Below the pieces are notes generated by a model that saw nothing but the letters and a program-made list of their open reading frames with translations, was not told the origin of the DNA and made no database searches. The position numbers and the translations under genes are program-made. This document shows, in pieces, positions 24,861 through 32,896 of a DNA stretch of 64,000 bases. Numbering within the stretch: the first letter of the stretch is position 1; each line of letters opens with the position of its first letter. Source of the DNA: SXVE01 sp036388895 (GTDB lineage: Bacteria; Acidobacteriota; Blastocatellia; Pyrinomonadales; Pyrinomonadaceae); NCBI GenBank assembly GCA_036388895.1, contig DASVQY010000030.1:1-64000 (forward strand). Reading direction: 5' to 3'.

Positions 24861-26456
24861 ATGCCTGTCGGTTATTTCAGCTTAATCTTGCACGCGCATC
24901 TGCCGTTCGTTCGCCATCCCGAATATCCCGAGTTCTTAGAAGAAGATTGGCTGTATGAAGCGATAACCGAAGTTTACCTGCCGCTCATTTTTATCTTTCA
25001 AAATCTGCACGAAGCGGGCGCAAAACCTCGCCTGACGATGAACGTCTCGCCGCCGCTGTGCGAAATGCTCGCCGATAAACTGCTCGAAGAACGATACACG
25101 CGGCATCTCGAAAATCTTCTGGAACTGGCGAAAAAGGAATTCGACAGAGTTCAGCGAGAAGCACCGGAATTTTACGATGCGGCGCAGATGTATGTCAGTA
25201 ATTTGAGCGCGGCGCTCGATTTATGGAACGTTAAATACAAAAGAAATCTCATCAACGCTTTTCGGGAATTGCAGAACGAAGGCGTTTTGGAAATTATTAC
25301 TTGCGGCGCGACGCACGGATTTTTGCCTTTGATTTCCACGCACGAAGCGCGAAGGGCGCAGATTCAGGTTGCCGTTGCTAATTATAAAAAACATTTCGGC
25401 AGGCAGCCGCGAGGCATTTGGCTGCCGGAATGCGCTTACGAACACGGAATCGAAAATCTATTGAAGGAAGCGGGAATCGAATATTTCATCGGCGATTCGC
25501 ACGCGATACTTTACGGTGACCCGCGACCGCGTTTCGGTGTTCACGCGCCGGTTTTGTGTCAGAACGGCGTAGCTGTTTTTGCACGCGACGTGGAAACTTC
25601 GCAGCAAGTTTGGAGCGCTGAAGTCGGTTATCCGGGCAACGCCGTTTATCGAGAATTTTATCGAGACATCGGTTGGGATTTGCCGCTTGATTATTTGAAA
25701 CCGCATCTGCACAAAGACGGAAATCGCCGGCATCTCGGTTTGAAATATCACCGGATTACGGGAAAAACTACCGAACAGCAAAATAAACAGCCTTATTTAC
25801 CGAATTGGGCGCGAGAGAAAGCCGCTGAGGACGCTTCGGATTTTATCGGCAAGCGCATCAAACAGGCGTATCAACTGCGCGAAACGTTCGGCGGTCATCC
25901 GCCGCTCGTGACATCGCCTTACGACGCGGAACTCTACGGTCACTGGTGGTTTGAAGGACCGCAATTTTTGGATTTTCTTTTCCGCAAACTGCATTACGAC
26001 CAAACGGAAATCGAAGCAATCACGCCCGGCGATTTTCTCGACGCGAAAATCCCGATTCAAATTCAGCAGCCGTCAGCGTCGAGCTGGGGCGAAAACGGTT
26101 ATTACAAAGTTTGGCTCAACGAAAGAAATTCCTGGATGTACCCGTATCAACACGCAGCCGAGCGGAAAATGACGGATTTCGCAAATCTTTACGAATATCC
26201 GAACGCGATTGAGTATCGCATCTTAAATCAACTCGCCCGCGAACTTCTGCTCGCTCAATCTAGTGATTGGGCGTTTCAAATTTATCAAGGCACGACCGTA
26301 CAATATTCATCCAGAAGATTTAAATCGCACATTCACCGTTTTAATCTGCTGGCGAAAATGCTCGAAACGAACGAATTCAACGAACCACTTCTTGCCGAAA
26401 TCGAAAACCGCGACAATATTTTTGCTGAGATTGATTACCGGATTTATCGAAGTTGA
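24861..26456 (+). CDS. GH57 1,4-alpha-glucan branching enzyme
   Basis: A 531-residue GH57 enzyme. It begins GYFSLILHAHLPFVRHP, the conserved first strand. Conserved region with the catalytic nucleophile Glu is GIWLPECAYEHGIE. The acid/base Asp is in SPYDAELYGHWWFEGP. A C-terminal helical bundle (DAEKMTDFANLYEYPNAIE in outline) completes the family length of 520-560. It transfers alpha-1,4 segments to alpha-1,6 branches of glycogen. The upstream DUF4912 protein is its usual neighbour. No GH13 or glycogen synthase gene is nearby. Confidence 0.9.
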   Translation: MPVGYFSLILHAHLPFVRHPEYPEFLEEDWLYEAITEVYLPLIFIFQNLHEAGAKPRLTMNVSPPLCEMLADKLLEERYTRHLENLLELAKKEFDRVQREAPEFYDAAQMYVSNLSAALDLWNVKYKRNLINAFRELQNEGVLEIITCGATHGFLPLISTHEARRAQIQVAVANYKKHFGRQPRGIWLPECAYEHGIENLLKEAGIEYFIGDSHAILYGDPRPRFGVHAPVLCQNGVAVFARDVETSQQVWSAEVGYPGNAVYREFYRDIGWDLPLDYLKPHLHKDGNRRHLGLKYHRITGKTTEQQNKQPYLPNWAREKAAEDASDFIGKRIKQAYQLRETFGGHPPLVTSPYDAELYGHWWFEGPQFLDFLFRKLHYDQTEIEAITPGDFLDAKIPIQIQQPSASSWGENGYYKVWLNERNSWMYPYQHAAERKMTDFANLYEYPNAIEYRILNQLARELLLAQSSDWAFQIYQGTTVQYSSRRFKSHIHRFNLLAKMLETNEFNEPLLAEIENRDNIFAEIDYRIYRS

Positions 26457-26461
26457 TTTGT

Positions 26462-27208
26462 ATGAAAATCCTTTTGATCTTACTCACATTTGTTTTAACG
26501 ATTTGCTGCACTCGAAGTACTTCGATAAAAACGGACAATTCCTTGCAACCCGTTGTTGAAGTTTCTTCGGTTTCTAATCAAATAGCCGAAAATAATTCGT
26601 TTTCTGCCAATGAAAGTATTCAGATAAACCGTGAGAAAATTTCTGCTTTTCCGACACCGGAAAAAATAAGTATGGAAGAATTTTGGAGGAAAGAAAATAA
26701 AAATCGTGTGAGTAAATTTGGGCTTTACGATTTAGAAAGGCGACGGATTGCTGAAGAAGACATAGAAGTTAGAGTATGGCAAATTACTGATTTTTATATG
26801 GGAATTTACAAAGATTTAGGTGTCAAAGAAAGTGTTTTTATTCTTAAACGAACGAATGGAAATTGGTCTGCAAAAGTATTGAGAAATACGATTAATCAAA
26901 AATCAGGTGTTGAAAAACAAATAAAAACAAATTTGGACGCACCGAAGTCAGGCTGGAAAAGTGTGTGGCAAAAGTTCATTGATAATGAACTTTTAACTTT
27001 TCCTGATTCTATAAGTAAAAAATCTATACCAGATGCTGATGCGAGTATATGTATTATAGAAAGCAAGGTTGATGGAATTTTCAAAACTTATGAAAATGTC
27101 GGGAATAGTGAAATAAAAGAAATTCGTCACACAGCGAAAATTCTTAACATTATCGCGGATGAGTTTAATCTGGAAGATTTTCAGTCAACAAAGAAATATG
27201 AAGAATAA
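26462..27208 (+). CDS. Putative lipoprotein of unknown function
   Basis: A 248-residue protein. It starts MKILLILLTFVLTICC with a lipobox-like LTIC just before Cys, so it is probably a membrane-anchored lipoprotein. The mature part is lysine- and glutamate-rich with no motif I recognise; RVWQITDFYMGIYKDLGVKESVFILKR and GNWSAKVLRNTINQKSG read like a small alpha-beta domain. Its base composition is more AT-rich than its neighbours (many AAA/AAT codons), a possible sign of transfer or relaxed constraint. The first in-frame ATG lies 3 codons earlier and overlaps the GH57 stop, but the chosen one gives the cleaner signal. Confidence 0.6.
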   Translation: MKILLILLTFVLTICCTRSTSIKTDNSLQPVVEVSSVSNQIAENNSFSANESIQINREKISAFPTPEKISMEEFWRKENKNRVSKFGLYDLERRRIAEEDIEVRVWQITDFYMGIYKDLGVKESVFILKRTNGNWSAKVLRNTINQKSGVEKQIKTNLDAPKSGWKSVWQKFIDNELLTFPDSISKKSIPDADASICIIESKVDGIFKTYENVGNSEIKEIRHTAKILNIIADEFNLEDFQSTKKYEE

Positions 27209-27285
27209 TATTCTTCTCTCGTTTGCCTTAACATTTTTGTAAAGTTATCATTTCTCTTTCATTCTCGGAGGAAACTACAAACATA

Positions 27286-28602
27286 ATGGTTGAAAAAGGT
27301 GTAGAGATTGCGCCGGCAGACGGCAAACTCGGAATTTTGCTCGTCGGACTCGGCGCGGTCAGCACGACATTTGTTGCCGGCGTGGAAGCGATTCGCAAGG
27401 GAACGGCGGAACCAATTGGTTCTTTGACACAGATGGGAACGATTCGCCTCGGAAAACGGACTGATAACCGCTGCCCGAAAATCAAAGATTTCGTGCCACT
27501 CGCCGATTTGAACGATATCGTCTTTGGCGCGTGGGATATTTTTTCCGATTCGGCATATGAAGCCGCGCTTCACGCTGGCGTTTTAGAGAAATCTCTGGTT
27601 GAGGATTTGCGCGAGCAGCTTGATTCTTTGAAACCGATGGCGGCGGTTTTTTCGCAGAATTATGTAAAGCGTCTGAACGGAACGAACGTCAAAGAAGGCA
27701 AGAACAAAATGCAGCTTGCCGAACAGATTATCGAAGACATCGCTCGCTTTAAAGAAGAAAAGGGCTGCGATAGATTGGTGATCGTCTGGGCGGCTTCGAC
27801 CGAAGTTTTTCTCGAACAATCAGCGGTTCATCAAACTTTAGAAGCGTTTGAAAAAGGTTTATACGATGATGACGCGGCAATCGCGCCTTCGATGATTTAC
27901 GCTTACGCCGCGCTGAAATCAGGCGTTCCGTTCGCCAACGGCGCGCCGAATTTGTCGGTTGATATTCCTGCTTTAACCAAATTAGCCGAAGACAATAATG
28001 TGCCGATTTGCGGCAAAGATTTCAAAACCGGGCAAACTTTGATGAAAACGATCATCGCGCCCGGTTTGAAATCAAGAATGCTCGGACTTGACGGCTGGTA
28101 TTCGACGAATATTCTGGGAAACCGCGACGGCGAAGTTTTAGACGATCCGGAAAGTTTCAAAACCAAGGAAGAATCGAAACTTTCCGTGCTCGAACACATT
28201 TTGCAGCCGGACGTTTACCCGGAGCTTTATAAAGATTTTTCGCACGTCGTTCGCATCAATTATTACCCGCCGCGCGGCGACAACAAAGAAGGCTGGGACG
28301 CGATAGACATTTTCGGCTGGCTCGGCTACAAAATGCAGATAAAAATTGATTTTATGTGCCGCGATTCGATTCTCGCCGCGCCGCTTTGTTTGGATTTGGC
28401 TTTATTTTTGGATTTAGCCAAACGCGCCGGGATGAAAGGCGTTCAGGAATGGCTTTCGTTTTATTTCAAAGCGCCGCAAACCGCGCCGGAACTTTACCCG
28501 GAACACGATATTTTTATTCAGTTGATGAAGCTGAAAAATACGCTTCGGCATCTGCGCGGCGAAGATTTAATTACGCATCTCGGTCTTGAATATTACGATT
28601 AA
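27286..28602 (+). CDS. ino1: Inositol-3-phosphate synthase
   Basis: A 438-residue enzyme that converts glucose-6-phosphate to 1L-myo-inositol-1-phosphate using NAD. Visible features: the Rossmann loop VGLGAVSTTFVAGVEAIRKG near the start, GSLTQMGTIRLGKR, VIVWAASTEVFL-QSAVH, the ASMIYAYAALKSGVPFANGAPN-type catalytic segment (here PSMIYAYAALKSGVPFANG), KDFKTGQTLMKTIIAPG and NILGNRDGEVLDDPESFKTKE, ending KIDFMCRDSILAAPLCLDL. The length fits bacterial Ino1. GGAGGA lies about 15 bases upstream of the ATG. No phosphatase partner is adjacent. Confidence 0.93.
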   Translation: MVEKGVEIAPADGKLGILLVGLGAVSTTFVAGVEAIRKGTAEPIGSLTQMGTIRLGKRTDNRCPKIKDFVPLADLNDIVFGAWDIFSDSAYEAALHAGVLEKSLVEDLREQLDSLKPMAAVFSQNYVKRLNGTNVKEGKNKMQLAEQIIEDIARFKEEKGCDRLVIVWAASTEVFLEQSAVHQTLEAFEKGLYDDDAAIAPSMIYAYAALKSGVPFANGAPNLSVDIPALTKLAEDNNVPICGKDFKTGQTLMKTIIAPGLKSRMLGLDGWYSTNILGNRDGEVLDDPESFKTKEESKLSVLEHILQPDVYPELYKDFSHVVRINYYPPRGDNKEGWDAIDIFGWLGYKMQIKIDFMCRDSILAAPLCLDLALFLDLAKRAGMKGVQEWLSFYFKAPQTAPELYPEHDIFIQLMKLKNTLRHLRGEDLITHLGLEYYD

Positions 28603-28694
28603 TTTTTTAGTGAAAATAGAGCGCATTTATAAAACTTAAAGTTGTTCTTTAATTTTTCCTTGCAAAAATTGTTCAATTTGTGTTAAGAATAAGC

Positions 28695-28720
28695 AAAGCC
28701 GAAATACGCAATTCGGCTTT
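28695..28720 (+). terminator. Perfect 9-bp hairpin after ino1
   Basis: AAAGCCGAA (28695-28703) pairs with TTCGGCTTT (28712-28720) around an 8-base loop. It ends about 90 bases after the ino1 stop. The T run after it is short, so this is a candidate terminator. Confidence 0.55.
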
Positions 28721-28729
28721 CAGAGTTCC

Positions 28730-28873
28730 TTTGGAAGGTCTTCCAAAATCCAAAGTCCAGCCAACGTAAAATCTTTTGAAATCATCAATATGACGAGCAG
28801 CTAGCTGTATATTTCAATACAGCGGAGGCGCTTTGAAAAACCGTCTTTTTGCAAGGCTCTACGGCGAAAAGCG
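28730..28873 (+). promoter_or_regulatory. Structured region upstream of the Clp-type ATPase gene
   Basis: This fills the 300-base gap between ino1 and the next gene. TTTGGAA (28730-28736) pairs with TTCCAAA (28741-28747) around a GGTC tetraloop. GCTGTAT (28804-28810) pairs with ATACAGC (28817-28823). CGCTTT (28829-28834) pairs with AAAGCG (28868-28873), with CCGT (28841-28844) and ACGG (28861-28864) nested inside. Four short helices in about 145 bases, ending 30 bases before the start codon, suggest an RNA leader. No known riboswitch class was recognised. Confidence 0.4.
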
Positions 28874-28902
28874 TTCTTTCAAGCAGTAGGAGAGAAACGA
28901 GA

Positions 28903-30111
28903 ATGAAAAACGAAATGTCAAAAAAGAAAGAATCAAATGAAACAGTGGTTTTGCTTGACCCCGACAAGAAAAGCCCGCGAGCAAAAGAATTTGAAGACAA
29001 ACTCTCGGCTCGGATTGTCGGACAGGAACGCGCCGTCCGACGAATGAGCGGACTGTTCCAGATTTATCTGGCAGGAATGAATAACCCTTCACGCCCAATC
29101 GGAACGATGCTGTTTTTGGGTCCGACCGGTTCGGGAAAAACGCGCGTTGTCGAAGCCGCAGCCGAAGTTCTGTTCGGCGAACCTCATTCGGTCGTAAAAA
29201 TTGACTGCGCCGAGTTTCAACATTCGCACGAAATCGCCAAACTCATCGGTTCGCCTCCGGGATATCTCGGACACCGCGAAACCAGCCCGATGCTGACGCA
29301 GGAAAATCTCGACAAAGCTCACACCGAAGACACAAAACTTTCGTTTGTTTTGTTCGACGAGATTGAAAAGGCTTCGGATTCGCTGTGGCAATTGCTTTTG
29401 GGAATTTTGGATAAAGCGACGCTGACTTTAGGCGACAATCGGCGCGTTGATTTCTCCAAGACCATCGTTATAATGACTTCAAATTTGGGCGCGCGCGAGA
29501 TGAGCGAGATGATTTCCGGCGGAATCGGCTTCGCTCCGACGAAAAGCGGAAAAACTCCCGACGACAACGAAATTGATACAAAAATTTATCGCACCGCGCT
29601 CGAAGCCGCAAAACGTAAATTCTCGCCGGAATTTATGAACCGTATTGACAAGGTTGTCGTCTTCAGAAGTCTGAAAGAACATCATTTGCGGCAAATTCTC
29701 GGCATCGAGCTTAAATCGGTTCAGGATCGTATTACCGACTCAGCCGGTACGAAGTTTATTTTTGAATGCACGGAAGAAGCGAAAGAATTTTTGTTGAAAG
29801 AAGGTATTGATCTCAAATACGGAGCGCGGCATCTGAAGCGTTCGATTGAGCGTTTCCTGGTTTATCCGCTTTCGAATCTTGTCGCGACGCAGCAAATCGA
29901 AACCGGCGATCTTGTCACAATCGGTTACGACGAAAATCTCGATCAGCTGATTTTCACGAAACAATCGGGCGGAATGATCGTTAACGATCATGACGGGCAA
30001 ATGCCCGATGAAGAACTCGACAGTAAATCAGACGCGGTCGGACTGCCGCTGCCGCACGCGCAGACCGCACTCGGGATGAGTAAGTCGAAAGGCGAAAACA
30101 ACGAAGTTTAA
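28903..30111 (+). CDS. Single-ring Clp-type AAA+ ATPase (ClpA/C D2-like)
   Basis: A 402-residue cytoplasmic ATPase related to the second AAA+ domain of ClpA/ClpC, without N domain, D1 ring, zinc finger or coiled-coil insert. From the start at 28903 (AGGAGAG 9 bases upstream): Walker A GPTGSGKT at 73-80, pore loop GYLG at 120-123, Walker B VLFDE at 149-153, sensor TSN at 192-194, Arg finger FMNRID near 247 and sensor 2 GAR at 307-309. The tripeptide IGF at 208-210 falls at the place of the ClpP-binding loop of ClpA/ClpC (IGL or VGF). An acidic tail follows. It could unfold proteins for ClpP or act alone; no clpP gene is in the window. Confidence 0.85.
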   Translation: MKNEMSKKKESNETVVLLDPDKKSPRAKEFEDKLSARIVGQERAVRRMSGLFQIYLAGMNNPSRPIGTMLFLGPTGSGKTRVVEAAAEVLFGEPHSVVKIDCAEFQHSHEIAKLIGSPPGYLGHRETSPMLTQENLDKAHTEDTKLSFVLFDEIEKASDSLWQLLLGILDKATLTLGDNRRVDFSKTIVIMTSNLGAREMSEMISGGIGFAPTKSGKTPDDNEIDTKIYRTALEAAKRKFSPEFMNRIDKVVVFRSLKEHHLRQILGIELKSVQDRITDSAGTKFIFECTEEAKEFLLKEGIDLKYGARHLKRSIERFLVYPLSNLVATQQIETGDLVTIGYDENLDQLIFTKQSGGMIVNDHDGQMPDEELDSKSDAVGLPLPHAQTALGMSKSKGENNEV

Positions 30112-30141
30112 TCTAACTTCACAAACGATATAAAAGCCTAT

Positions 30142-30176
30142 AAAAGGGCGATGCTGTGGGTAAGCATCGCCCTTTT
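30142..30176. terminator. Strong bidirectional terminator
   Basis: AAAAGGGCGATGCT (30142-30155) is the exact complement of AGCATCGCCCTTTT (30163-30176) around a 7-base loop, giving T runs on both strands. It lies between convergent genes and its right arm overlaps the stop codon of the following minus-strand gene. Confidence 0.92.
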
Positions 30177-30777
30177 ATATTAAATTGCGTATCTTTAATT
30201 CTTCTTCAAATTGCTCGGCTGATATAAACTGCATTGCATTAAGTCCGAATCTTTTTGCTCCTTCGACGTTTACCTGCAAATCATCAACAAAAAAACATTC
30301 TTCCGGCTTGCATCCGGCGATTTTTACAACCGCCTGAAAAATTTCCGCTGACGGTTTAACGACATTTACTTTATGAGACAAAATAAAATCATCAATATAA
30401 TCTAAAATCGGAAAATTTTCTTTTATATAATCAAAATGCATCTCGTTTGTATCGGAAAGAACGAGAAGTTTATATTTTTCGGACAAACTTTTGATAATTC
30501 GTTCGGGTAATATCGGCTCCGGTACAAATGTGCAATTCCACGCCTGAAAAAAATCTTCAAAACTCATACTTATATCGAGTTCACGAATAACGGCTTCATA
30601 AAATTCCGTCGTAGTTATTGCCCCGACACTGTATTCTCGAACTACTTCGGATGAAATAGCCTTGCTAAAGATTTCATCCGGCGAGTACATGCAAAACTCT
30701 CCGAATCTTTGAACGATTTTGCCGTGATCGAACGAAACGATTACGTTTCCCAAATCAAAAATAAAGGTTTTGATCAT
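30175..30777 (-). CDS. HAD-family phosphatase, YihX-like
   Basis: A 200-residue HAD hydrolase. Motif I is FDLGNVI, with Asp nucleophile but Gly instead of the usual second Asp, as in E. coli YihX (glucose-1-phosphate phosphatase). Motif II is LLVLSDTNEMH, motif III contains KPSAEIF, and motif IV is CFFVDDLQVNVEGA. The helical cap is small (FGEFCMYSPDEIFSKAI). The physiological substrate is not visible. It follows a second HAD gene with a 48-base gap on the same strand, so they may form an operon. Confidence 0.85.
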   Translation of the reverse strand: MIKTFIFDLGNVIVSFDHGKIVQRFGEFCMYSPDEIFSKAISSEVVREYSVGAITTTEFYEAVIRELDISMSFEDFFQAWNCTFVPEPILPERIIKSLSEKYKLLVLSDTNEMHFDYIKENFPILDYIDDFILSHKVNVVKPSAEIFQAVVKIAGCKPEECFFVDDLQVNVEGAKRFGLNAMQFISAEQFEEELKIRNLI

Positions 30778-30825
30778 AAATGGTTTTAGGCGTTTTATTC
30801 CCGCGTCCCTATCGCTGAAAGATAC

Positions 30826-31455
30826 CTATTTAGTGAGCTTTACTACAATATCGCTTATATTTAGAAAAACTTCTTCGGGTGACAGCGGAGTAAACGATTC
30901 CGGTCTGGCGTATCCCCACGAGACGGCTCCGAAAGCCGCGCCGACTGAATGAGCGGCTTGCAAATCTCTAATCTCATCGCCGACGCAAATCGCTTCAGCC
31001 GGATTTACGCCGCTCCAACGAAGCACCTTTTTTATTTTTGCCGGCTTGCCGAAAAGCCTCGCGCCGCACGCGTAATATTTAATCAAGTTTGTATTTTCCG
31101 GTCCGAGAACGGTCCGCACGTTTGCTGTCGAGTTTGATGTGACAATCGCTGTTTCCAAACCTCCGGCGATTAAATTCCGCAGCATTTGATTAACGCCCGG
31201 AAAAAGAGATATTCCATGAATGTCTTTTGTCATAATCTTCCGCATATAACGCGTAACAAAAGGCATCTTCCACACAGGCATTTTCAAATGCTCGATAATT
31301 TTTCGATTATCGTAGCCGCGTAATGCTTCAATTTCGTGATCCTCGATCGGGCGAAACCGATACTTTTCGGCAACATCGTTAATGATTCGGAGAAACCAGG
31401 GAAAAGAATCAGCTAGTGTGCCGTCGAAATCAAAGATAACAAGTTTGTACTTCAT
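30826..31455 (-). CDS. HAD-family hydrolase, phosphoglycolate phosphatase-like
   Basis: A 209-residue HAD hydrolase with motif I VIFDFDGTLADS, motif II AIVTSNSTANV, a conserved lysine in KPAKIKKVL, and motif IV AICVGDEIRDLQAAHSVGAAFGAVSWGYA. This is the Gph/PGP-like subgroup with a helical C1 cap (RYRFRPIEDHEIEALRGYDN). Substrates of such enzymes range from phosphoglycolate to small sugar phosphates. It is the first gene of a possible two-gene HAD pair. The gap upstream holds a MITE-like element. Confidence 0.82.
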   Translation of the reverse strand: MKYKLVIFDFDGTLADSFPWFLRIINDVAEKYRFRPIEDHEIEALRGYDNRKIIEHLKMPVWKMPFVTRYMRKIMTKDIHGISLFPGVNQMLRNLIAGGLETAIVTSNSTANVRTVLGPENTNLIKYYACGARLFGKPAKIKKVLRWSGVNPAEAICVGDEIRDLQAAHSVGAAFGAVSWGYARPESFTPLSPEEVFLNISDIVVKLTK

Positions 31456-31494
31456 TGTGTTCTCACGACCGGATTAATGATACGAATAGATTAG

Positions 31495-31760
31495 TATATG
31501 TGAATCAAGAGTAGAAATTGCCCGCCGATGATGCTTAATAAAGCCGTTTTAGCGCGTGCAGATAAAAGATAATTACAGATCAGGGCGTTTCAGCGTTCTT
31601 TCTATTTGTTGGGGCGAAAAGACGCTGACAAGGACGTTCCAACACTCTGTGTTATTTACTAGCGACACAACCGCCGTGCCCGAAGCGGCTAATAAATAAA
31701 AAAGACAGAAGGAAAAGTCGAGTTGATTTGTGGGCAAAACTTCTACTCTTGATTCATATA
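31495..31760. mobile_element. MITE-like element with 29-base terminal inverted repeats
   Basis: The left end 31495-31523 and the right end 31732-31760 are inverted copies; their shared core is GAATCAAGAGTAGAA, and outer TATAT and inner TTGCCC also match with two small gaps. The element is 266 bases long with no convincing reading frame. No clear target-site duplication is seen. It sits within the 515-base gap between a HAD gene (31455) and the membrane-protein gene (31971). It could be a non-autonomous transposon or a long hairpin repeat. Confidence 0.5.
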
Positions 31761-31880
31761 GCATACAAAGCGGCAATACGAAATGTATGCCGTTCCGAAA
31801 ACTTATAATAAAGATTAATTTATTCTTGCCGGAATGGCTCAATTAAAAGCTTTGCCCGTGTATAAACCGGGCTTTTTTAT
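31761..31880 (+). ncRNA. Candidate structured RNA ending in an intrinsic terminator
   Basis: Right after the MITE-like element, GCATAC (31761-31766) pairs with GTATGC (31785-31790); GCCGTTCCG (31789-31797) can pair with CGGAATGGC (31830-31838, one G-T pair) in an alternative fold. Then GCCCG (31854-31858) pairs with CGGGC (31868-31872), followed by six T. No open frame or upstream plus-strand gene explains this terminator. It may be a small RNA or an attenuator for the membrane-protein gene 90 bases downstream. The rest of the gap (31881-31970) shows nothing. Confidence 0.4.
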
Positions 31881-31970
31881 TTTGACCTGAAAAACCTCAT
31901 CTGTTCTATCCTAAATTAGAGTTTTCGCTGTTGTATTGTTTTTTATCTTTACTAAGAATATATTGTCAGC

Positions 31971-32633
31971 ATGTTTATTGGACACTTCGCCGTCGGGTTC
32001 GCGGCTAAAAAACTGGCTCCTAAAACGAATTTGAGCTGGTTGATTGCCGCTCCGCTTTTCCTCGATTTAATCTGGTCTTTTTTCGTGCTCGGCGGTTTGG
32101 AAAAAGTCAAAATTGAGCCGGGCAATACAGCCTTTACTCCGCTCAATTTCGTTCATTACCCATTTACGCATAGTCTGGTCGCGGCAATCGGCTGGTCTCT
32201 GCTTTTGGGACTCGTTTATTACGCCGTTAGCCGTTATAGAATCGGCGCAATAGTTATCGGAATCGGGGTGCTCAGTCACTGGGTTTTGGATGCCGCAGTA
32301 CACAGACCGGATCTTCCGCTTCTTCCGGGAAACGAAACAAAAATCGGTTTGGGCTTGTGGAATTCTGTTTCTGGAACAATTATTGTCGAAAGTCTTCTTT
32401 TTATAATAGGAGTCGGTATCTACCGGAAGGTAACACGTCCTAAAAACAAGATCGGTCAGTTTGGTTTTTGGGGCTTTGTGATCTTTTTAGTATTAATCTA
32501 TATCAGCAATATTCTAAGTTCGCCTCCACCCGATGTCACTACTTTAGCCTTTGTCGCGCTTCTCGTCTGGGTATTTCCGCTTTTAGCCGGATGGATTGAC
32601 AGTCATCGGGAAGTGTTAAAAAGTCCGCAATAA
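31971..32633 (+). CDS. Polytopic membrane protein, YdjM-like metal-dependent hydrolase family (tentative)
   Basis: A 220-residue hydrophobic protein with about seven membrane helices. It begins MFIGHFAVGFAAKKLAP; NFVHYPFTHSLVAAIGW, GVLSHWVLDAAVHRPDLPLLPG and GLWNSVSGTIIVES follow. The histidines and the aspartate (GHF, HYPFTHS, SHWVLD, HRPD) resemble the metal-binding pattern of YdjM/DUF457-type membrane-embedded hydrolases. The call is by pattern; the substrate is unknown. It is single, preceded by a possible RNA attenuator. Confidence 0.6.
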   Translation: MFIGHFAVGFAAKKLAPKTNLSWLIAAPLFLDLIWSFFVLGGLEKVKIEPGNTAFTPLNFVHYPFTHSLVAAIGWSLLLGLVYYAVSRYRIGAIVIGIGVLSHWVLDAAVHRPDLPLLPGNETKIGLGLWNSVSGTIIVESLLFIIGVGIYRKVTRPKNKIGQFGFWGFVIFLVLIYISNILSSPPPDVTTLAFVALLVWVFPLLAGWIDSHREVLKSPQ

Positions 32634-32896
32634 ATGAAACATTCGATGAGCCTTTAACAGACGATCCGGGAAGTTTCCAAATTTATGAATTATCGAAAAA
32701 ACGCCTTCAAAGTATAAAACGGCATTATTTGTGTAAAACAGTAAATACGCCGGACATTAAGATCCGCCTGCAAAATCAGCGAAAAGGGACTCGAATCAGT
32801 AATCCTAAATAAAACAGCTTTTCAAAGCAAACTTTAATAATTTGTCACAAAAAAAGCGCTGTCGGTGTTCTTTGTATAACAACAAAGGAGAAAACT
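32634..32896. other. Gap of 263 bases before the repeat-protein gene
   Basis: An open frame without a start codon runs through about 32660-32815, but I see no family match. AAAGGAG at the end is the ribosome site of the next gene. Nothing else stands out. Confidence 0.3.

Noticed and set aside
31573..31842. 89-codon minus-strand frame across the MITE-like element
   Set aside because: It crosses the element's right end, lacks a ribosome site and matches no family; a chance frame is more likely.
32660..32815. Open plus-strand frame without a start between the membrane gene and the repeat-protein gene
   Set aside because: About 50 codons, no start codon and no recognisable domain.
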